DNA of 64,000 bases from Hymenobacter psoromatis (GTDB lineage Bacteria; Bacteroidota; Bacteroidia; Cytophagales; Hymenobacteraceae): positions 4,464,001-4,528,000 of the forward strand of contig NZ_JAIFAG010000001.1 in the NCBI RefSeq assembly GCF_020012125.1, given 5' to 3'. A program made the position numbers and the translations under genes. Shown piece after piece: positions 23,700 through 31,806 of this stretch. The notes under the pieces are model-generated. The model did not search any database, was not told the DNA's origin, and worked only from the letters and a program-made list of their open reading frames with translations. Positions within the stretch are counted from its first letter, which is position 1, and every line of letters starts with the position of its first letter.

Positions 23700-24209
23700 T
23701 TAGCGGCCGAAGTCGTCCTGCACCCGCACGATATCGTCCTCGTCCGAAGGCTGGCCGGCATCAGTATGCTGCCAGATTTCGGCGATGACGCCCCAGCCGT
23801 TGAGGCCCACCAAGCGGTGGCGCTCGCCTTGCTGAAGAATGATGCGCTCCCCTGGCTGGTACGATTTCACCTCCGTCTGCTCGTCGGTATCGCTAATGGC
23901 CACGCCCACCGGGCCTTCCACTACCTGCCAGATTTCGGCGCGCCGGTGGTGGTACTGCCAGCTCAGGCGCTGGTGCGGCGCTACCAGCAATATCTTGGGG
24001 CTCAGCTGCCCCGAAATGCGCAGCTTATCTACTTCTAAGCCATTGAAATAAATATCGGCAAACTGCTGGGCCTGGCTTTCATCGAGCACAAAAAAGCCGC
24101 CCCAGGGCCGGCTGGGGTCCTGGCGCTCCACGCGCAGGCCCTGCTCGCGCAGGCCCTGGCCGATGCGCTGAAAAAGCTGTTCCTTCTGGGGGTTGTCGGG
24201 GGTAGGCAT
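23700..24209 (-). CDS. Cupin protein, mannose-6-phosphate-isomerase type II-like
   Basis: A 169-residue single-cupin protein. RPWGGFFVLDE near residue 34 and LSWQYHHRRAEIWQVVEG (about 91-108) resemble the sugar-phosphate isomerase/mannose-1-phosphate guanylyltransferase cupin; PGERIILQQGERHRL (about 126-140) holds the third metal His. The HH...E...H set would bind a divalent metal. Sugar-phosphate isomerase activity is plausible from the family, but the protein is shorter than type I isomerases. It sits alone, with its own -7 element, downstream of bshC. Confidence 0.78.
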   Translation of the reverse strand: MPTPDNPQKEQLFQRIGQGLREQGLRVERQDPSRPWGGFFVLDESQAQQFADIYFNGLEVDKLRISGQLSPKILLVAPHQRLSWQYHHRRAEIWQVVEGPVGVAISDTDEQTEVKSYQPGERIILQQGERHRLVGLNGWGVIAEIWQHTDAGQPSDEDDIVRVQDDFGR

Positions 24210-24237
24210 GGGTAAAAAGGGGAAATGAGGACGGCCG

Positions 24238-24245
24238 CAAAGCTA
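24238..24245 (-). promoter_or_regulatory. -7 promoter element TAGCTTTG for the cupin gene
   Basis: A perfect TAnnTTTG match on the minus strand, 28 nt before the ATG. Confidence 0.5.
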
Positions 24246-24280
24246 CTCGCAGACAGCAAGCGAATCAATCTTCCCGCGTC

Positions 24281-25840
24281 CTACCCCTCGGTCAGCACCG
24301 CAAATTCCAGCTTCAGCGGCTTGAATGCCGCCACCAGCTGCCCGATAAAGTCCGGGTTATTCAGCCAGATGCTCAGCACATTATCGGTGCGCTCCTGCAA
24401 GCCACCGTCGGGGAAGAGCTTGTCTTTGAGGGTAGTAAGCTGATTATAAGCAGTTTCGTGCTTCGCCTCGGCAGCTTTGCTCAGGCGCTTTTCGAGGCTG
24501 GCGAGGCTGCCGGCTGCTTTTTGCGCCTCGGCGGCCACGGTCTTCACCAGCGTGGGGTCGAGGCGCTGCGCCAGCGTCTGCACTTGCTCAAAAGCTGCCG
24601 CCAGCGCCTGCTGCTGCGCCGCCAGGCTCACCTCTTCCTGCCCCAGCTGCGCGCCCACCTGCTTTTTCAGCTCGGCCAGCGGCTTGAAAATATCGAGGGC
24701 CGTGAGGCCCAATTTAGCCAGCTTGCCCGCGTTGGCGCGGCTCAGGTACAGGGCCGAGTTGCGGGGCAGCACGAGGGGGTAGGGCACGCCCAGCGCCGCA
24801 AACACGTCCTTCAGCTGAAACCAATACGCCACCTCCGCCCCGCCGCCGATGTAGGCCACATTGGGCAGCAAAATCTCTTGGTACACGGGCCGCAGCACCA
24901 CGTTGGGACTAAAGCGCGCGGGCTCGGCTTCGGCCAGGGCCAGCAGGCCGGCCAGGGCCTGGGCACCGGGTTCCAGGCGCTCGCGCTGGCCCTCATCGGT
25001 GATGAAAAACAGGTTGAGCGGCCGCGAATACACCTGCGGCTTGTAGCCGGCGGCCACCAGGCGGGCATCGGTGGCCTGCACGGCCTGGTTGGAAAACTGC
25101 TCCGTCAATTCCTTCACCAGCAGCGGCTTGAGGGCCTGCTTGAGCGCCGGCCGGTCGGCATCGAGGCACACCAAGCCGTACTCTCCAAAGAGGCTGGTAG
25201 CCAGCCGACGGGTTGCCTCGCTCAGGTTCCGGCTGCTGGCATACGCCTCGCGGAAGGCGGCCGGCACCTCGGCCGGCAGCTGACTTAGCAGCTCTTCCTC
25301 AAGCCCTTGCAAGCCCAGGCGGCCCACCGGCCCGCCCAGGCCAGCCGCGCCGCCGGGGCCGGCCCAGCTGTAGGTTTTTCCAAAGAGCGGAAAGCTGTTG
25401 ATTTCGGCAAAATCGTGGTCCTCCGTCGCCAGCCAGTACACTGGCACGAAGTCGTACTGGGGGTAGGCAGCTTTCAGCTCCTGGCTCAGCTTGATGGCCG
25501 TAACCAGCTTATACACAAAGTACAGCGGCCCGGTGAGCAGGTTGAGCTGGTGCCCCGTGGTGATGGTAAATGTGGTGTCGCGGGCCAGCAAATCGAGGTT
25601 GGCGGCCACGGCGGGCGGTATTTCACCGCCCAGCTCGGCGTACTGGGCGCGCAGGTCGGCCACTAAACGTTGGCGCATTTCGGGGGGGTAGGCGGCCTGC
25701 TTTTCGGCAATCTGGGCCGGAAAAGCCGCCAGCTCGGGCCGGCGACCATAGAAGGAAGCCAGGGCCGGCGCGCCGGCGATATAATCGGTAAGCAGGCTGG
25801 AAAACGCGCCGGTGGCGGCGTAAGAAATTGTCTGAACCAC
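24281..25840 (-). CDS. bshC: Bacillithiol biosynthesis cysteine-adding enzyme BshC
   Basis: A 519-residue protein that adds cysteine to GlcN-malate, the last step of bacillithiol synthesis. Signature stretches: DTTFTITTGHQLNLLTGPLY (about 104-123), VPVYWLATEDHDFAEI (about 150-165) and the coiled-coil region near 410-460, all typical of BshC's synthetase-like core. GTG 25840 is chosen because known BshC proteins start close to TISYAATGAFSSLL; a TTG at 25930 would add 30 unrelated residues and lies upstream of a promoter-like GACCTTTG (25911-25918). A bacilliredoxin-type gene (ytxJ) is found at 40.7 kb. Confidence 0.9.
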   Translation of the reverse strand: MVQTISYAATGAFSSLLTDYIAGAPALASFYGRRPELAAFPAQIAEKQAAYPPEMRQRLVADLRAQYAELGGEIPPAVAANLDLLARDTTFTITTGHQLNLLTGPLYFVYKLVTAIKLSQELKAAYPQYDFVPVYWLATEDHDFAEINSFPLFGKTYSWAGPGGAAGLGGPVGRLGLQGLEEELLSQLPAEVPAAFREAYASSRNLSEATRRLATSLFGEYGLVCLDADRPALKQALKPLLVKELTEQFSNQAVQATDARLVAAGYKPQVYSRPLNLFFITDEGQRERLEPGAQALAGLLALAEAEPARFSPNVVLRPVYQEILLPNVAYIGGGAEVAYWFQLKDVFAALGVPYPLVLPRNSALYLSRANAGKLAKLGLTALDIFKPLAELKKQVGAQLGQEEVSLAAQQQALAAAFEQVQTLAQRLDPTLVKTVAAEAQKAAGSLASLEKRLSKAAEAKHETAYNQLTTLKDKLFPDGGLQERTDNVLSIWLNNPDFIGQLVAAFKPLKLEFAVLTEG

Positions 25841-25971
25841 GGATTCGGCAGATTTTTCGGATTGGTCGGATTTCGTAGGCGGCGCGTTGCTGCCCGGTCC
25901 TTTCGCTCGGCAAAGGTCGGCAGTAAACAAAAAAGGCAGCCGCTCAGCTGCCTTTTGTTTGCATCAGTAGT

Positions 25972-27291
25972 TTAAACCCCGATGACCTCGCCGTACAAAT
26001 CGAAGTCCGAAGCTCCCGTGATGTGCACATTGGCGAAGCTGCCCTGCGGAATATGCAAGTCGTTGGTAGCCAGCACCAGCACCTCATTATCCACTTCCGG
26101 CGAGTCAAACTCGGTGCGGCCCACGTAGTAGCCGCCTTCGAGCCGGTCGAAGAGCACCTTATACGTCTGGCCCACGCGCGACTCATTGTAATCCAGCGAT
26201 AGCTGCTGCTGAATTTCCATAATGCGGTCGGCGCGCTCCTGCTTTACTTCGGCCGGCACATCGTCCACGAGGGTGTGCGAGTGCGTGTTTTCCTCGTGCG
26301 AGTAGGTGAAGATGCCCAGGCGCTCAAACTTCGCTTCCTGCACAAATTCGCACAGCTCCTCAAAATCGGCTTCCGTCTCGCCGGGGTGGCCCGCAATGAG
26401 TGTGGTGCGCAACGCAATGCCCGGCACACGGTCGCGAATTTCGCGCACCAGCTCTTTAGTGCGGCGGCCCGTGATGCCCCGGCGCATGGTTTTCAGCATG
26501 TTATCCGAAATATGCTGCAACGGCATATCCAGGTAGCGGCACACGTTGTCGCGCTCGCGCATCACGTCCAGCGCCGCCAGCGGAAATTGCGAGGGGTAGG
26601 CGTATTGCAGGCGCAGCCACTCCACGCCGGCCACGTCGCTGAGGCGCTCCAGCAGCTCGGGCAGCTTGCGCTCGCCGTAGGCTTGCAGACCGTAGTAAGT
26701 GAGGTCCTGGGCAATGAGAATCAGCTCCTTAGTACCCATACTCACGAGGCGTTTGGCCTCGGTTACGAGGTCCTGCATGGGCCGGTCCACGTGCTTGCCG
26801 CGCATCAGCGGAATGGCGCAGAACGAGCACGGCCGGTTGCAGCCTTCCGCTATTTTAAAGTAGGCGTAGTGCTTGGGGGTCGTGAGCAGGCGCTCGCCCA
26901 CCAGCTCCTTTTTGTAGTCGGCTTCCAGCACTTTCAGCATCTGGGGCAGCTCCAGGGTACCAAAAAACGCATCGACCTGCGGAATTTCGACTTCCAGCTC
27001 GTCTTTGTAGCGCTGGGAGAGGCAGCCCGTTACGTAAAGCTTCTCCAGCTTGCCATTCTCCTTTTCCTCTGCATAGCGCAGAATGGTATCAATACTCTCC
27101 TGCTTGGCATTGTCAATAAAGCCGCAGGTGTTGATAATCACAATGTTGGCATCCGACTTCTTGGCCTCGTGCGTCACCAGAAAGTCGTTGGCCTGGAGCT
27201 GGCCCATCAGCACCTCGCTATCAACAAGATTCTTGGAACAGCCCAGCGTTATAACGTTGACTTTGTTTTGTTTAAGGGTTCTAACTTTCAT
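25972..27291 (-). CDS. rimO: Ribosomal protein S12 methylthiotransferase RimO
   Basis: A 439-residue radical-SAM enzyme that methylthiolates Asp of ribosomal protein S12. The MTTase N-terminal domain has three Cys for the first cluster (VITLGCSKN, INTCGFI, VTGCLSQRY); the radical-SAM motif is EGCNRPCSFCAIP (CxxxCxxC, about 149-157); the C-terminal TRAM-like domain (about 370-439) follows GQTYKVLFDRLEGGYYVGRT. S12-specific features such as the SKNLVDSE start separate it from MiaB. Monocistronic; its promoter region is partly occupied by a family A palindrome. Confidence 0.96.
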   Translation of the reverse strand: MKVRTLKQNKVNVITLGCSKNLVDSEVLMGQLQANDFLVTHEAKKSDANIVIINTCGFIDNAKQESIDTILRYAEEKENGKLEKLYVTGCLSQRYKDELEVEIPQVDAFFGTLELPQMLKVLEADYKKELVGERLLTTPKHYAYFKIAEGCNRPCSFCAIPLMRGKHVDRPMQDLVTEAKRLVSMGTKELILIAQDLTYYGLQAYGERKLPELLERLSDVAGVEWLRLQYAYPSQFPLAALDVMRERDNVCRYLDMPLQHISDNMLKTMRRGITGRRTKELVREIRDRVPGIALRTTLIAGHPGETEADFEELCEFVQEAKFERLGIFTYSHEENTHSHTLVDDVPAEVKQERADRIMEIQQQLSLDYNESRVGQTYKVLFDRLEGGYYVGRTEFDSPEVDNEVLVLATNDLHIPQGSFANVHITGASDFDLYGEVIGV

Positions 27292-27305
27292 GGGAGGTAA
27301 AGTGG

Positions 27306-27402
27306 AACGTCATGCTGAACGCAGGGAAGCATCTCGCTCGCATTGTTGGGTCGGTAGTTCACCGATGCGAGCAAGATGCTTCCCTGCGTTCAGCATGACG
27401 TT
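27306..27402. repeat. Interspersed palindromic repeat, family A copy 3
   Basis: Inverted 38-bp arms at 27306-27343 and 27365-27402 with one mismatch and a 21-nt loop. The end AACGTCATGCTGA is shared with copy 2, but the middle (ACGCAGGGAAGCATCTCGC) differs. It lies 14 nt upstream of rimO. Confidence 0.83.
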
Positions 27403-27500
27403 TTATTAATTATTTTCAGCGTAATGAGCTTAAAGCGAAGCAGAAGCCGGGTAACATGGCGGCGCTGCTTACAGTTTCGCCGGGGGTAGCGCCCTACCCC

Positions 27501-28538
27501 CTACAGCGCCTCGAACTGGCGCAAGAAGCGCACATCGTTCTCGGTAAACAGGCGCAGGTCCTTTACCTGGTACTTAAGCATGGTGATGCGCTCGATGCCC
27601 ATGCCCCAGGCGTAGCCCGAGTACTTTTCTGAGTCGATGCCGCAGTTTTCGAGCACGGCGGGGTCTACCATGCCGCTGCCGCCGATTTCGACCCAGCCAG
27701 TGCCTTTGCAGATGTTGCAGCCCGCGCCCTTGCAAATGAGGCAGGTGATATCAATCTCGGCGCTGGGCTCGGTGAAGGGGAAGTAGCTGGGCCGGAACCG
27801 GATGTTAATATCCTCGCCAAATAGCTCACGCACAAAGTAGTAGATAGTCTGCTTGAGGTCAGCGAAGCTCACGTTTTCGTCAATATACAAGCCCTCTACC
27901 TGGTGAAAGAGCATGTGCGCCCGCGCCGAAATGGCCTCGTTGCGATACACCCGGCCGGGCATAACGCGGCGGATGGGCAGCGGCTCGTTTTCCATCACCC
28001 GCACCTGCACGGTGCTGGTGTGGGTGCGCAGCAGGTTGGGCTGGTCGCCAGCTGCCACGGCGGGCACAAAAAACGTGTCCTGCATGTCGCGCGCCGGGTG
28101 GTTTTCGGGGAAGTTGAGGGCCGTGAAGTTGTGCCAGTCGTCCTCAATCTCAGGCCCTTCGGCCACCGCGAAGCCGATGCGGCTGAAGATGCGCAGCATT
28201 TGCTCGCGCACCAGGCTCAGCGGGTGGCGCGTGCCCAGCACGTGCGGCACGGGGGGTAGGGTGTAGTCAAAGGCAGCGTCGGCGGGCTGGTTGGCGCTCG
28301 CTTCTTCCAGGGCTTGCTGGGCCTCGTCGAAGCGGGCCTGGGCCTGCTGCTTGAGACCGTTAAGCTGCTGGCCAAGGGCGCGGCGGTCCTCGGCGGGCAC
28401 GGTTTTGAGTTGGTCGAAGAGGTCGGCCAGGCGGCCCTTGCGGCCGAGGTAGAGGAGGCGAAACTGGTCGAGGGCGGCGGCGCTGCTAACGGCGGCGGCG
28501 GCCACCTCGGCGGCCAGGCCCGAAATAGATTCCTGCAT
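27501..28538 (-). CDS. pheS: Phenylalanine--tRNA ligase alpha subunit
   Basis: A 345-residue class II synthetase subunit. The N-terminal coiled coil (about 1-95, KGRLADLFDQLKTVP) contacts tRNA-Phe; the catalytic domain has HPLSLVREQMLRIFSRIGF, FWP-type DTFFVP, RTHTSTVQVR (motif 2 region), FHQVEGLYID, RFRPSYFPFTEPSAEI and the final GMGIERITMLKY (motif 3). A Cys-rich loop LICKGAGCNICKGTGWV is usual for the family. ATG 28538 keeps the coiled coil intact. pheT is not in the window. Confidence 0.97.
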   Translation of the reverse strand: MQESISGLAAEVAAAAVSSAAALDQFRLLYLGRKGRLADLFDQLKTVPAEDRRALGQQLNGLKQQAQARFDEAQQALEEASANQPADAAFDYTLPPVPHVLGTRHPLSLVREQMLRIFSRIGFAVAEGPEIEDDWHNFTALNFPENHPARDMQDTFFVPAVAAGDQPNLLRTHTSTVQVRVMENEPLPIRRVMPGRVYRNEAISARAHMLFHQVEGLYIDENVSFADLKQTIYYFVRELFGEDINIRFRPSYFPFTEPSAEIDITCLICKGAGCNICKGTGWVEIGGSGMVDPAVLENCGIDSEKYSGYAWGMGIERITMLKYQVKDLRLFTENDVRFLRQFEAL

Positions 28539-28546
28539 AATACCCA

Positions 28547-28554
28547 CAAAGGTA
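28547..28554 (-). promoter_or_regulatory. -7 promoter element TACCTTTG at pheS
   Basis: A perfect TAnnTTTG match on the minus strand ending only 8 nt before the pheS ATG, which would give a very short or absent leader. Confidence 0.5.
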
Positions 28555-28718
28555 CGGCGGCCCTCACCTGGATATAGGCTGGCACGCGGCGTACTAAAAC
28601 CCGGCACGCCGCAGTTAGCCAGCATATTTATTTCCCATTGTTCCTCTCAAAAAGTTGGCATTGCCTTTGCAAAAGCCTTTTCAACCTTAGAATTCTCTCA
28701 CTCCTTTTCCTCTTTCTC

Positions 28719-29129
28719 ATGGTGCGCCGCTTTCTCCTCCCGCTGTTGGCCCTGGCCTTCTTCGCTACCGAAGCCGCTTCGGCCCAAACCCTACCCCCCG
28801 CTCAGGCGTCCGCGAAGCCTCAGGCCCGCCGCACCCTCACGGCCCGCGAAAAGCGCGCTGCCGCCGCCCTTGCCAAAGCGGAAGCTACCGCCGCCGCTAC
28901 TACCATTCCAGCCCCGGATGCCGTGGCCAGCGCCGGTTGGAGCGGCTGGAGCAACGACCCGCTGCCCCAGGCCACGGACATCGGCAACGGCCAGCATCGC
29001 CCGGTTACCAACGTGTCGGTGGCACCAGGCATGCCCCTCAACCAAGTGGGCCACGGCGTGAGCACCGACTACAACGGCCGCCCCCTGTACCGCACCACAG
29101 CCAGCACTACGCTGGCCCCCGGCCGCTAA
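28719..29129 (+). CDS. Small exported hypothetical protein
   Basis: A 136-residue protein with signal peptide (MVRRFLLPLLALAFFATEAA, cleavage after about ASA-Q), then an Ala/Lys-rich helical stretch (35-70) and a Gly/Asn/Pro-rich C-terminus (WSGWSNDPLPQATDIGNG). No known domain. The next gene also encodes a short exported protein with similar composition and a GxGNxVxxAPG-like segment, so they may be relatives. Function unknown. Confidence 0.6.
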   Translation: MVRRFLLPLLALAFFATEAASAQTLPPAQASAKPQARRTLTAREKRAAAALAKAEATAAATTIPAPDAVASAGWSGWSNDPLPQATDIGNGQHRPVTNVSVAPGMPLNQVGHGVSTDYNGRPLYRTTASTTLAPGR

Positions 29130-29259
29130 CCTTCGCTTTTCTCACTCTTTTTCTGCCTGCGTTGCCGCGGCCCCGGAAGCCAGCCTTTCGGGGCCGCTTT
29201 GCGTAAAGTACCCAGCCGCCCGCGAGGCGATGATTTTCTCCTGGCTTTCTTACTCGCTA

Positions 29260-29607
29260 ATGACTATTTTCCGCACTTTCGGCCTGCCCGCCGCCGGCCT
29301 GCTGCTGGCCCTGGCCGCCGCCGCCCAAACGCCCACTACCCACCTGCCAACCCACCGCGTGAAGCGGATGCCCACCACCGCGCCGCGCACGGTACCCAGC
29401 ACCTCGCCCGCCGCCCGCGCCGCCGACCCGCTACGGGGCACCAACCCCAACGGCCGGGGCAACAACGTGTACGCCGCCCCCGGCGAGCCAGTCAACGTGA
29501 CGGACAACGGCAAAAACACCCCGCCCTACGATGGCCCCGCCGCTGGCCACGCCGCCAAAGCCGCCGCGGCGGCCAAGGCTGATAAATCAACGACTATTCC
29601 CCGCTAA
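29260..29607 (+). CDS. Small exported low-complexity protein
   Basis: A 115-residue protein from ATG 29260 (an ATG at 29230 is also possible). Signal peptide TIFRTFGLPAAGLLLALAAA with likely cleavage before QTP, then Thr/Pro/Ala-rich sequence and NPNGRGNNVYAAPGEPVNVT. Such segments are shared loosely with the preceding exported protein. No function can be assigned. It ends at a strong hairpin terminator. Confidence 0.55.
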   Translation: MTIFRTFGLPAAGLLLALAAAAQTPTTHLPTHRVKRMPTTAPRTVPSTSPAARAADPLRGTNPNGRGNNVYAAPGEPVNVTDNGKNTPPYDGPAAGHAAKAAAAAKADKSTTIPR

Positions 29608-29627
29608 CAGTAGCCGGCCCGCCACTA

Positions 29628-29679
29628 CCGCAGCCGTAGCCGCATCGCCCAGGTGATGCGGCTACGGCTGCGGCTTTTT
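29628..29679. terminator. Strong hairpin terminator between convergent genes
   Basis: A perfect 19-bp stem (29628-29646 with 29655-29673), an 8-nt loop and a CTTTTTGG tail on the plus strand. It overlaps the last codons of the convergent minus-strand lipoprotein gene. Confidence 0.8.
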
Positions 29680-30366
29680 GGAGACGTACAGAACACCATT
29701 ATGTTCTCCGCAAAAAGCGAAGTTCTCGCGCGTGCCGCACAGAGCCGCCGAGGCCGATACGTAAAGCCGCGATTGCTTATCAAAATACAGGCTCTTGATT
29801 TGGTGGTCGTGCGGCAGCGTGAGGCGGCGGCCGGTCTGGTCTTTGATGCCGGTAGTTTCGAGATAAGCGGTGCTGGAGCCGGGGCTGACCGGCGTCTGGC
29901 GCACAGTGATGCTGTATTCGGTGCCGGCCGGATTTTTTAATCGGTTCAGGGGTACTAAAATGTCGAAGGCGAGATGGTTGTGGTTGGGTTGCCAAGTAGC
30001 GCCCCGGTCGAAGCTGACAGAGCTGCCGTTGGTGGCGAAGGCGATAGCAGTTGAATCGCCAGTGTTGTTCAGGCCAGCCGTTAGCGCTAGCAGCGAGTCG
30101 CCGCCTTGGGCAAACCCGACTATGCCCAAATTATCTTTGTAACTACCCGGCTGCCAGGTTTTGCCCCGGTCAGTGGTGCGGTAGATATTGGCACCTGTCG
30201 TGATAATCAGCGTGCCGTCTATATCCCCAATCGCGGCCTGGATGGCCCGGTCGTCGGGCGCGCGCAGGGCGTACCAGTCGGGGTAGTCGGGTGCCACGGG
30301 CTCATCAGCGCCGTGGTGGCAGGCCACCAGTAAAAGGAGGGGTAGGGCGGCAAGCAGGAAGCGCAT
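29662..30366 (-). CDS. Lipoprotein with Asp-box (BNR-like) repeats
   Basis: A 234-residue lipoprotein: signal MRFLLAALPLLLLVAC with Cys at 16. It contains YRTTDRGKTWQPG (about 63-75) and VSFDRGATWQPN (about 115-126), both Asp-box motifs (S/T-x-D-x-G-x-T/A-W) of sialidase/BNR beta-propeller proteins, then a C-terminal propeller-like segment LYFDKQSRLYVSAS. It is too short for a full propeller, so it may be a partial or three-bladed form. Enzymatic activity is not supported. Envelope location is inferred. Confidence 0.72.
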   Translation of the reverse strand: MRFLLAALPLLLLVACHHGADEPVAPDYPDWYALRAPDDRAIQAAIGDIDGTLIITTGANIYRTTDRGKTWQPGSYKDNLGIVGFAQGGDSLLALTAGLNNTGDSTAIAFATNGSSVSFDRGATWQPNHNHLAFDILVPLNRLKNPAGTEYSITVRQTPVSPGSSTAYLETTGIKDQTGRRLTLPHDHQIKSLYFDKQSRLYVSASAALCGTRENFAFCGEHNGVLYVSKKPQP

Positions 30367-30413
30367 CGGACAGCGAATGAAGGGTAGATGTGCAAATATG
30401 TAACAAACAAATA

Positions 30414-30473
30414 AAAAACTACCAGAGAACGTCCTGCTGACATAGGAAGCAGGACGTTCTCTGGTAGTCTTTA
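30414..30473 (-). terminator. Rho-independent terminator of the M16 peptidase gene
   Basis: A perfect 20-bp stem (30419-30438 with 30448-30467), a 9-nt loop, and a T6-rich tract on the minus strand, immediately after the peptidase stop. Confidence 0.85.
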
Positions 30474-30477
30474 CCCC

Positions 30478-31716
30478 TTACCCCTGTGCCTGATAGTACA
30501 GCGTGCTACAATTCTCCGGGCGCAATACCAGCTCGGCGGCGGCGCGCAGGTCGGCGGGCGTCACGGCTTGCAGCTGGGCGGGCTCCTCGTTCACGAGGTT
30601 GGCGTTGCCCAGCAGCTTGCCGATGGCCAGGGCCAGCGCCCGGTTCAGCAACTCGATTTCGCCGAAAACCAAGCCCGCTTCGGCCTGGTTTTTTACTTTT
30701 TGCAGCTCGTCGGCGGGCACCTCGGCGCGCAGCAGCTCGGCCACGACGGCTTCCACGGCGTGGTCGGCTTCTTCGAGGGCCACGCCGGCATTGAGCTTGC
30801 CGCTGACTACGAACAGGCCGGGGTCGAGGGCACCCGTTACCGACGACGAGATGTTATTAAACAGTTGAAGGTCCTTCACTAAGCGCTGGTGCAGGCGGCT
30901 CGATTTGCCCCGGCCCAGCAGGTCGCCGAGCAGGTCCAGGGCGTGGTAGCGCGGGTCGAGGCGGGCGGGCATGTGGTAGGCTTTATAGAGAGCACTCAGC
31001 GGCACCGGGGCGGTGGCGGTAGCGTGGCGGGCTTCGGTTTGCACCGGCTCCTGGGGCAGCTCGCGCGGCGGGCGCACCCCGCCCGGAATGGGCCCAAACC
31101 ACTTTTCGGCCAGCCGCCGCACTTCGGCCAGCGAGGCGGCCCCGGCTACTACCAGAATGGCGTTCTGAGGCGCGTAGTGCTGCCGGAAAAACGCCCGCAC
31201 GTCGACCATCTCTGCTTCCTCAATGTGCCGGATTTCCTTGCCAATGGTGTTCCACTGATACGGGTGGGTAGTGTAGGCCAGGGGCTTAAGCTTCAGCCAC
31301 ACGTCACCGTAGGGCTGGTTGAGGTAGTTCTGCTTGAACTCCTCCACGACCACCTTGCGCTGCACGTCGAGGCCGTTTTCGGAGAAGGCCAGGTCCAGCA
31401 TCCGGTCGCTTTCGAGCCAGAAGCCGGTTTCGAGGTTGGTGGCCGGCAGCGAGAGGTAGTAATTAGTGATGTCCTGCGAGGTGAAGGCGTTGTTTTCGCC
31501 ACCCACTTTTTGCAACGGCTCGTCGTAGCTGGGCACGTTTACCGAGCCGCTAAACATGAGGTGCTCAAACAAGTGCGCGAAGCCCGTCTGGTCGGGGCTT
31601 TCATCGCGCGAGCCCACATCATACAGGATGTTGAGCACGGCCAGGGGGGTAGTAAAATCTTCGTGCACCAGGCAGCGCAGGCCGTTGGGCAGGGTAAATT
31701 CCTGAAAGTGAATCAT
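30478..31716 (-). CDS. M16 family zinc metallopeptidase
   Basis: A 412-residue insulinase-type peptidase. The inverted zinc motif is FAHLFEHLMF (HxxEH, about 46-50), followed by the downstream Glu in the helix with NYYLSLPATNLETGFWLESD. The second, inactive half contains KAYHMPARLDPRYHALDLL and DLLGRGKSSRLHQRLV. Length fits a single-subunit, two-domain M16B protein. There is no signal peptide after ATG 31716, so it is probably cytoplasmic or depends on another partner. It is alone on its transcript. Confidence 0.93.
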   Translation of the reverse strand: MIHFQEFTLPNGLRCLVHEDFTTPLAVLNILYDVGSRDESPDQTGFAHLFEHLMFSGSVNVPSYDEPLQKVGGENNAFTSQDITNYYLSLPATNLETGFWLESDRMLDLAFSENGLDVQRKVVVEEFKQNYLNQPYGDVWLKLKPLAYTTHPYQWNTIGKEIRHIEEAEMVDVRAFFRQHYAPQNAILVVAGAASLAEVRRLAEKWFGPIPGGVRPPRELPQEPVQTEARHATATAPVPLSALYKAYHMPARLDPRYHALDLLGDLLGRGKSSRLHQRLVKDLQLFNNISSSVTGALDPGLFVVSGKLNAGVALEEADHAVEAVVAELLRAEVPADELQKVKNQAEAGLVFGEIELLNRALALAIGKLLGNANLVNEEPAQLQAVTPADLRAAAELVLRPENCSTLYYQAQG

Positions 31717-31752
31717 AGCTTGAGTGGGGAGAATAAAAGGCTGGTAAGCAGA

Positions 31753-31760
31753 CAAATTTA
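31753..31760 (-). promoter_or_regulatory. -7 promoter element TAAATTTG for the M16 peptidase
   Basis: A perfect TAnnTTTG match on the minus strand, 36 nt before the ATG. Confidence 0.5.
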
Positions 31761-31806
31761 GCGCGCCCGCCGCCAAAAGTAGTGTGCGTGCCGACTATCT
31801 TGCCCC

